Shown piece by piece: positions 57,516 to 64,000 of a stretch of 64,000 bases of DNA. Positions within the stretch are counted from its first letter, which is position 1, and each line of letters starts with the position of its first letter. A program made the translations under genes and the position numbers. Where the stretch lies: contig MCFL01000012.1 in NCBI GenBank assembly GCA_002102555.1, forward strand, positions 124,001 through 188,000, written 5' to 3'. This DNA is from Catenaria anguillulae PL171. Lineage: Eukaryota > Blastocladiomycota > Blastocladiomycetes > Blastocladiales > Catenariaceae. The notes beneath the pieces were generated by a model. It had not been told where the DNA came from. It did no database searches and saw only the letters and a list, made by a program, of their open reading frames with translations.

Positions 57516-57877
57516 GCATGTGTACGTGAGGGTGGCAGTAGTGTCGCTTGTGTTAATTATTTATTGCCAGAACATTGTCTTTTTCCGCCTTTCCTTTTGC
57601 CTGTTTTCCGCCAAGCTTTTCTCGTGTGAGTGTCCTTGATGGCCATCAATGTATACATGCATGTCAAATATGTAAATATTTATGTTCAATACCAATTGGC
57701 AGCCAGTCAAGTCAGTCAAGTCAGTCACGGCGCAAAAGGAACGGTTCGGCTGTCGCCGCCGCGAGACCGGGAGACGCATCATGTCCCTCCTGACCATTAC
57801 AATGTCTCGTTTGCATCCATCTTCCCATCAATGGATTAATGGGCAACTACATTCTGCATCCACACATGCACTCCGCA
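57516..57877. other. Short intergenic region
   Basis: 3' flank of Tra1 and promoter of the dynactin gene. It contains three copies of a 9-bp unit (CAAGTCAGT type) near 57704-57727. No gene. Confidence 0.6.
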
Positions 57878-58867
57878 ATGTCATCAACTCCGCCATCCAC
57901 CTCAGCCAAGCGGTTGCTCGCTCAAGACAACCAGGCGATCCAGTCACTCCAGTCCCGCCTAGACAATCTCGAACGCCTCCTTGCTGGCGGCCAGCCTTCA
58001 ACCACCACTGCCGCAGGCGATCCCGATGCATTGCAGCTTCCAGCACCTCCGGGCGGCCTGCCTGACATGAACCTGCTGTCGACCTTGGCCCGCATCCAGG
58101 TCAATCTGTCCAATGCCAAGGCTCAATCGCCCGAGTTTCTTGAAGCAACTACTCAAAGTCCGGCATTTTGTCTCCTCACCTCACCCAGCCGGCATTTATC
58201 ACCGAAACTCACCCGGTCCTTCTTCCTTTTTGAATGTGATTAGTCGACCGCGCCTTCAACCTCCTCATTCAACACGCCAAGGACCCTGTCCAGGTTGCCG
58301 CACTCGCGGGCGACGCCGTCACACTCAACCAATGGCTGGCTCATCATGACGCCGCTCAAGTCCCCGTTGCAGCCAAGGCCGCCCTTGTGGAAACGGCCGA
58401 ACTGGACATGCGTGCAGCCGCCTCGGATTTGGAGCGGATCGATAACATGGACAACATGTTGAGTCAAACCCAGTTCAAAGGTGTGTTAAGGGGTTGCTAA
58501 CTTAGGTGCCCGCCTTTGCACTAGCGTTTTGTTCATTGGGTCTTTCTCTTGTCGACATAAGATCTTCCAACCGCATCTCTTGAGCTTGCCAAACTCGACC
58601 ACCAAGCTCGGGCAGTCGATCAGCAAGTGCGGGAAATTGAGGCTCAGGTTGTGCACATAATGGATGTGTATGGGGCTTATGTGCGTTTTGAATTCTGTTC
58701 TTTGTGCAGCCAGCGTCCTGCCACATGGTCGTAACTGAATCCTTTTCATTCCGGTGCAGGTGGACCAGCTGTCCGAAATCTTTGTTCAACTTGATGAACA
58801 AGTCCGGCTCGCCGAGCGAACCGTGACGGCGCTCGAGGCAAAGAAACGGCGGGAGCAGGACGAATAG
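57878..58867 (+). CDS. Dynactin p24 subunit (DCTN3-like)
   Basis: Shoulder subunit of dynactin, the cofactor of cytoplasmic dynein. Four exons: 57878-58157, 58244-58480, 58562-58680, 58760-58867, with phases 1, 1 and 0; the product is 247 residues. All-helical, low in aromatic residues. Matches the DCTN3 pattern: N-terminal coil LQSRLDNLERLL, then LSTLARIQVNLSNAK, a middle helix ending in RIDNMDNMLSQTQFKD-LPTASLEL, and the C-terminal coil with VVHIMDVYGAYVDQLSEIF. The first donor (GTCCGG) is weak, but it keeps the frame and the family alignment. ATG 57878 precedes the first coil; an earlier in-frame ATG at 57839 would add 13 residues. Present in organisms with long-range microtubule transport, and lost in many yeasts. 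Confidence 0.75.
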
Positions 58868-59086
58868 GCCATGTGTTTATATATAGATTTGTGTTGGTCT
58901 TGCCCCGGCGGTGCTGTCGGTCGCCATCTTCGCTGATGCGAACGAAATGATCAAGAGGAGGCAACGGGAAGCAATAAAAGGGCAACACTGCAGGTATTTA
59001 CTGCAACTAACCATCCGTAGGGCTCATGTCATACCTTCCTTGGCGCCAACTTCCAAGGAACAAGTGCAACACCATTGCTTCGGCAT

Positions 59087-60321
59087 CTAAATGATTCCTC
59101 GAGTACGACGGCCGACTTGTTCCAGTCTGAATACTTCCGGCGAAAACACCCACAGGGGCAGCACAACGGCATCATTGAATCGCATAGGCGCATCCATGAA
59201 ATGCATGGCATTGAAGCTCGCGTCTCCCCATGTTCTCAGGTACGTAAACATGGCATCGGTAAACTGGCCCGGCCCAGTCAGATCGAGCACATCCCCATCC
59301 GACACTTCGGGATGATACTTGCCATTTGGCAGCCGCCTCGCTACAACGGCGCGCCTCGCCATGTGCAAGTATGCCGTCATGGCCGGGTGTCCCGGGACAG
59401 ACGCAAACGTCCACGTCAAAAACTGGAATTTGCGGGCGAAATGATTGGGCCACACATCCGACTCCATATCAGCCTCGACACCAATGACGAGCCCATCGCC
59501 ATCCTTGAGCGGCCACGCAGAGATGGGTTTGAGAGGACAAGCATCAATATCTGACCAAACACCGCCAAACGTCGCCAGCAATGCGCTGCGCAACAGATCC
59601 ACCTTCATGACTGGGCGAGGGACGGCAGTGTAGATCGAGTAGAGATGCGGCCAGTACGTGTGCATGAACTCGTCGCCGTCCGTGTCGGTCCCAAACAATC
59701 ACGGTCGCTTCGGGGTTCTTGGACTTCCATCCTTCACGCATTCGCGTGCACGCGGCGGAATGGTCGATTCGCTGTTCCATTTCGTGTGCACGAGCGGCGG
59801 AAAATGCCATTGGCCCAGGGATCGGTTGTAGGAAGCGCGATCCGTCCATTGTTGCATAACCTGCATGGCTTTGGCGATTTTCGGGTTTTGCTTTGGGGTG
59901 GCCGCTGGGGAATCGGGCACAGTATTGGCTTGAGCCGCAGGAGACTCTGGCTGAGCAGCTGGCTTTGGTTTTTCATCTGGCGTTGTCGCTGACACATCTC
60001 CCACATCGTCTGGCTGTGGCTGTGGCTGCGGGCGCACGACCCGCGAGTTGATAATGTGGTCAGAGTCTACAGCGATTCCACGAGTAATTCGGGCTGTCGA
60101 ACGGTTTCCTGAAGGAGGATCGGCCTTCTTGAGCACATCTGTGCAGTAGCAGTGGGCAGCGCCAACGTGAGTTATCGCTGCCGAACGCGTGCAAAGGAGT
60201 TCCCACACATACGAATGACAAGGAAGAAGGCACATGCAAAGAGAAGCATGCTCAAATACGAGCGACGCTTGTGATACATGGTCGTCGAGAGTGGCATGGT
60301 TGTTGACGATGGTCGAGCCAT
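59087..60321 (-). CDS. OCH1-like GT32 mannosyltransferase
   Basis: Type II Golgi membrane enzyme family that extends N-glycans. Exon 1 (60321-60213) encodes a short cytoplasmic tail and signal anchor (MLLFACAFFLVI). A 74-bp intron (60212-60139, GTATGT..CACAG, phase 1) follows. Exon 2 has a Pro/Gln-rich stem, the family opening PPLVHTKWNSE, then EGWKSKNPEATVIVWD, and the DxD region VDLLRSALLATFGGVWSDID, which binds nucleotide sugar and metal. A C-terminal part with TWTFASVPGHPAM and GPGQFTDAM completes the family. Two frame changes: -1 near 59738-59748, and one extra base near 59685-59692 (CC where one C fits). The stop is TAG at 59089-59087. It is convergent with the dynactin gene. The specific linkage made is not deducible. 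Confidence 0.8.
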
Positions 60322-60717
60322 GAGCGCTGGCACGTGCGAGTGAGGAAGTGTCAAGTTGCAAAGGTCGGCTCGAGCCTATGAATACACTTGTGTCTGATTC
60401 GTCTAATGGATAGTCTGCACAAATGCGGAATGCGTCGAGTCGCCCACCTCAAGGAGCATATGTTGCTCACATTCGGTGTAGGCGAGCGAATCGTAGATCT
60501 GGATTTATGAGGCGACTCGGCTGTGCTATGTATGCTGTGAGGTGACGCGTCTGCGTGCCGTTGTGTCTGCACCGACATGATGGCACTTCACGAAACTGAT
60601 TCCCACATCATCATTGAGAGCATGCAACAGATGCAGATCTCTGGGATAAACCCTTGAAACCCAAAGCACTCAACTTTTCGACCGTCCCAAACCACAGGGC
60701 ATTCCTCCTCCCCGAAA
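60322..60717. promoter_or_regulatory. Divergent promoter region
   Basis: 396 bp between the starts of the GT32 gene (-) and the FAM177-like gene (+). Less GC-rich than the genes; no TATA box recognised. Confidence 0.5.
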
Positions 60718-61435
60718 ATGATGGCCAGCTCGTCCAACCAACACTACCCAAACTCGCTCACCCACGAGGAGATCCTGCGCGTGTCCAAGCTCCCGGCTGG
60801 AGCTCATGGTGAAGCCCCCGACAACGTATGTCACCCCCCAATAACCCGCTGGGCATACTGTGTCCCTCTCTCTGCTGACGCCCATGTATTTCGGCACAGG
60901 ACCACACGGACCTCGAGTCCGGCACGCATGCCCAGCTCAAGCACGCCCCTTCATCCGCGTCGCTTATTGCTTGCCAATGGCTGCAAGGCGTGGTTCCCGA
61001 GCCCGTGCGCGATAGCTTGGCGCGATTCGCTCAGGGCACATTGGCGGGTATCGATTATGTGGGCATGAAACTTGCTGGAATGTTTGGCCTGACGGAACCG
61101 CGGTATGCCGAGTTTATTGAGGACGCAGCACATGAGGCTCAGCAGGTGCGGACCTATGCGATTCCCATGAGGGATCATACAGCTGACGCTTTCCACGTTT
61201 TTGATAACAGGAGCAAAACTATCTCATCCAACAATCTCTCAATCGCCCGAAAGAGACGCTGGGTGCCAATGGTCAGCCCGCACCACTTCAACTTATGACA
61301 ACCGTCTCGATCGCTGGCGGGCCGCACAACCACGGCACATCCGTCGTCCCACTTGTTGCACCGACCAAGTCGTCCGCCCTTCAGCTCGGCGGTGCATATC
61401 CACAAGTTGGGCCCAGTCCTGCCTCGCTGTCGTAA
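60718..61435 (+). CDS. FAM177-like protein
   Basis: Three exons without breaks: 60718-60825, 60900-61145, 61211-61435; introns 74 and 65 bp, all phase 0; about 192 residues. The middle exon contains a helix followed by GIDYVGMKLAGMFGLTEPRY and an acidic EFIEDAAHEAQQ. This resembles the core of FAM177 proteins (a short hydrophobic helix, then a G-x-K-x-A-x-x-x-G motif and P-K-Y). The N-terminus is polar, and the C-terminus Gly/Pro/Ser-rich. The molecular role of the family is poorly known. Two in-frame ATGs (60718, 60721) open the gene. Confidence 0.55.
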
Positions 61436-61808
61436 ATGATGAACATTGGCAATATGGAAGCTGCTGCTTGCACATTGAGTCTTGACTGTTGTTGTTTGTG
61501 TGGCTGTTCAATTATCGACTCCATCCACGTCTATGATCCTTCCTGAGCCTGGTTGTCCAACATCCTTTGGTGGGCGATGAAACGTCTATTGGTGAACTGA
61601 GCCAGCGAGGCCACATGCAAAGTCACAGAATCTACTCCATTGTCCAGCAATGTCATCCAAAATTGGGGAGGTGAAAAGGGCCGAGTGAGGAGAGACAGAG
61701 AGGAGGGAGACAGTCAAGGGAGGAAAGGCATGATGCAGCAGAGCGGTCCTGGTGAACAGAGGACAAAACAAAACAGAGACAAAACAACGAGAAAGAAGGC
61801 AGAGGCAG
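61436..61808. other. Convergent 3' intergenic region
   Basis: Between the stop codons of the FAM177-like (+) and GPI-protein (-) genes. Purine-rich on the plus strand near 61660-61800. No gene. Confidence 0.5.
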
Positions 61809-62595
61809 TTACAGCGAAAGCAACATAACCGACAAAGCAAGCGCAAGCACGGCCATGACTGATGTGGCCGCTACCTGTCCAGCACCCGACGCTCCCTGGG
61901 CCGATGCCGGGCACTTTTCGCCCCTCGTCTTCTCGGTCAGCTCGACCGCCGTGCGTGCCTCGACAAACGTCGAGCTGTTGGCCATGGCCTCAGGCAGGGA
62001 CTTTGACTTTTCGAGCATATCCTTGAGCACGGGAAGCAACCGCGTGGTGCACTCTGAGCATGCCGTCTCTTGGTCCACGGCCTTCTTCTTGGTGGACCCG
62101 TGCACCACGCTCGCAAAGCAGTACTTCTCGGGCGGGTTGGCGTCCTTGAGGCACGCAGCCTTGCCCATGTTTTCAATGAGCATGGACCCGTTGCGGATAA
62201 CTTCCTTGAGTCCGTTAGGAATCTTTGGTCCACACTTTTGTTCAAAGTAGCCCAAATTATAATTCTTGTATGCAAACTGACAGGTGTCAGTGCACAAGCT
62301 TGCGCCCCACTTGGCGTGGTCGATTTGGTCGGCAGTAAGGAGGGCGTTGGCTTGGTCCAGGCATTTGCTGCCAACTTGGGCGTTTCTGTTTGCGGCGAGA
62401 TGGGTGGGTGGGCAGGGACAAGAGTCAGACCGCACGGTGGTGAGGCATGCGTCGCAAAGCACGGAGACATGTCACATACTGGGTAACACAGAGGGCAGCA
62501 ACGAGCTCTTCGGATGGCTGTGCATGGGCGGCCGGTGCGGAGGCAGACAGGGCGATGAGAATGGCCAGGGCGGCGACAAGTGTAGACGAATGCAT
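61809..62595 (-). CDS. Secreted Cys-rich protein, probably GPI-anchored
   Basis: Exon 1 (62595-62480) encodes a signal peptide (LVAALAILIALSASAPAAHA) and the first cysteine. A 94-bp intron (62479-62386, GTATGT..AACAG, phase 2) follows. Exon 2 runs to the TAA at 61809. About 230 residues. Ten further cysteines occur in spaced pairs (CTDTC, KCGPK, ACLKD, YCFAS, CSECTTRL, CPAS). The C-terminus has a small-residue stretch (SAQGASGAGQ) and a terminal hydrophobic tail, VMAVLALALSVMLLSL, typical of GPI-anchor signals. This suggests a cell-surface or wall protein. The CSECTTRLLPVL motif is reminiscent of fungal proteins of the DUF7729 type, but this was not checked. No break in frame. Confidence 0.65.
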
Positions 62596-63155
62596 GATGG
62601 CGGACGTGGAACGGAGTCGGCGGAAACGGTGTGGTATTGGAAGCGTCTATTCACTGTATCTGTGAGTGCATGGAGAAGTGACTGGGTGTTGTGTCGAGAG
62701 AGACAATTTCTCGCCGACTGACGCTGTCTCATGGTCATGGCAAGGCTGGCCTCCCAGCGCCACCGAGAGTGCGCAAAATATTCTTGAAGGGCAACTGACG
62801 ACCAATGGTGCGATTGGCTTCTGCGCTCATGTGTTGTTCGTGGCTCAAACACTTCCAGAAGACATCGAGAACGTCTCTCACTGCCCCCAAGCCAACACGC
62901 TGGATGGCGTGGACACATGTTGGCGGGCGAGAGGCAAACTGAATTGCCGAGCAGTCATTGATAGTATCGCATGGAGAATGGAGAGGAGAGTGGATCCACA
63001 CTGAAACAATTGTATTGGAGCCGAAAGGTCTCACCGTCCCTCTCTGATTTGAGTCGCGTTTGCCAGATCACTCCTATCACCCCGAGCTCCTCTCATCTCG
63101 ATTATTCTTGGTGTGCATGGTGGGGAAAAGTGAAACGGCAAAAAAGAGGGAAAGA
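62596..63155. other. Intergenic, no protein gene seen
   Basis: Upstream of the GPI-protein gene and downstream of the tRNA. A run of six A (63140-63145; T6 on the minus strand) lies just past the 3' end of the tRNA and would serve as RNA polymerase III terminator. Confidence 0.5.
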
Positions 63156-63238
63156 CGACGTGGACACGATTCGAACGTGCGAGCGCAGAGCGCAGCCGGT
63201 TAGTAGCCGGCCCCCTTGGACCACTCGGGCACCACGCC
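63156..63238 (-). tRNA. tRNA-Ser, anticodon ACT as sequenced
   Basis: An 83-nt cloverleaf on the minus strand. Acceptor stem GGCGTGG/CCACGTC (7 pairs, one G-U); D arm CCC/GGG with GG in the loop; anticodon stem GCCGG/CCGGC; loop CTACTAA; long variable arm GCGC-TCT-GCGC; T arm GCACG-TTCGAAT-CGTGT; discriminator G73. The long variable arm and G73 are serine identity features. Anticodon positions 34-36 read ACT, which would decode AGT; eukaryotes normally use GCT here. No intron. A T6 run follows 10 nt downstream as terminator. Confidence 0.9.
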
Positions 63239-63455
63239 TGTCATGGTGGGCCGGGGCAGCTGGGTCATATTTGTATGCTCATCCAGAGTCACCCGATACG
63301 AGCGCAACCCTTGTAGCAAGAAGGCCAACATGGCTGACAAAATTCCCGCGATGGATTGTGGAGCTGGCGGGCTGATGACACGTGAGATCGACTGGATGTA
63401 CTGATGATGTTATTTGCAACCAATATCACAAAGAAGAAACACTCAGCGGCAGGGT

Positions 63456-64000
63456 TTACTTGCCACTTCCACCATTAGCCGACGACGACTCACCCATCAA
63501 CCACTCAGCATCCACCTGCGGCAGCGTCCACATTGTCATATCCAGCTCATCTTCACCATTTTCCGCGAGCTGCTCGACCTCCATGGCCGCGGGCGCAACA
63601 ACATGATCGCCCACTCCCTTGTCCTTGCCCATGATGTCATTGTCCATGGCACCTTGCTCCATTGCCTGCGCATCCAGCAGCTCTGGCGGCAGTGTACTCC
63701 ACGCCCACCGCGCGCGCTTACGTTCCTCAATTCTTTCAGCATCCTCGTTTCGGCCGCGACCTGCCAAAACCGCCGCCTTCCTCTTCTTACCAATCGCCGG
63801 ACTCTCAGGCACTGTCGGCGCCCTCGCACTCGGTTGCGGCACGAACGTGGGACCCTGCAAAATCTCGCTCGGCGCGCGGCGCGCCTTGTGCACGAGATCC
63901 CTGCGCAATTCGCGGATAAAGTGCTTCAATGCGCGCTCGCGCTCGGCCGCCTCGCGTTGCGCCTGTAGCTCTTCAAGCGCACGGTGCTGGGCTACGCGCT
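63456..64000 (-). CDS. Partial unknown nuclear-like protein, 5' end outside the window
   Basis: Minus-strand frame open from the window edge to the stop at 63456. It starts in a charged helix (REAAERERALKHFIRELRRD), continues with a basic, Arg-rich segment including GKKRKAAVLAGRGR (possible nuclear localisation signal), and ends in an acidic C-terminus (ENGEDELDMTMWTLPQVD). No domain recognised. About 180 C-terminal codons are visible; the start is beyond 64000. Confidence 0.6.
   Translation of the reverse strand, partial: RVAQHRALEELQAQREAAERERALKHFIRELRRDLVHKARRAPSEILQGPTFVPQPSARAPTVPESPAIGKKRKAAVLAGRGRNEDAERIEERKRARWAWSTLPPELLDAQAMEQGAMDNDIMGKDKGVGDHVVAPAAMEVEQLAENGEDELDMTMWTLPQVDAEWLMGESSSANGGSGK

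Noticed and set aside
57704-57727. Short 9-bp tandem repeat as a possible regulatory array
   Set aside because: Only three copies in a 3' flank; ordinary microsatellite-like sequence.
1-64000. CRISPR arrays, insertion sequences or retrotransposons
   Set aside because: No regularly spaced direct repeats, no transposase, reverse transcriptase or integrase motifs, and no terminal inverted or long terminal repeats were seen.

Overview
The window looks like nuclear DNA of a GC-rich fungus with short spliceosomal introns (about 40-172 bp; GT..AG, several with GTATGT-type donors and one clear CTAAC branch point). Pre-mRNA processing, SAGA/NuA4, dynactin, OCH1-like mannosyltransferase and fungal-type ferric reductase genes all fit. 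A FAM177-like protein and a dynactin p24 subunit suggest an early-diverging, possibly zoosporic lineage (Blastocladiomycota or Chytridiomycota). That placement is inference; nothing here proves it.

Layout. 0.6-3.2 kb: membrane GT2 glycosyltransferase (-). 3.2-6.1 kb: no convincing gene. 6.1-10.6 kb: alpha/beta hydrolase with N-terminal membrane segments (-) and a coiled-coil protein (-), which shares a short divergent promoter region with a UBA-domain protein (+, 10.9-12.6 kb). 13.4, 23.4 and 24.9 kb: three paralogous secreted cysteine-rich peptide precursors (+), each with a TATA box. Between them lie a poorly resolved hypothetical gene (-), the mRNA 3'-end endonuclease CPSF73/Ysh1 (-), a viral-type AEP/D5-like primase candidate (+) and an unrecognised three-exon gene (+). 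25.8-32.1 kb: two ferric reductases in tandem (-); a third (+) sits at 43.2-45.6 kb. 33.5-38.8 kb: Prp5/DDX46 helicase (-) divergent from an ethanolamine/choline phosphotransferase (+). 39.3-40.7 kb: a CMC1-like CX9C protein and an unrecognised frame (both -). 46.2-57.5 kb: Tra1/TRRAP (+). 57.9-64 kb: dynactin p24 (+), OCH1-like GT32 (-), FAM177-like protein (+), a Cys-rich probably GPI-anchored protein (-), a tRNA-Ser gene (-) and an unrecognised partial gene (-).

How they may work together. Most genes are unlinked housekeeping functions. The one thematic set is three ferric reductases plus three secreted peptide genes. The peptide genes and the third reductase share strong TATA promoters 110-123 bp upstream of the ATG, suggesting inducible, high-level expression; a functional link is speculation.

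A caveat affects all gene models. Many clearly conserved genes change reading frame without room for an intron, nearly always as if one base were missing. Tra1 is otherwise intact over 11 kb, so the best explanation is residual single-base deletions in the assembly. The exact breaks are given gene by gene and as a finding.
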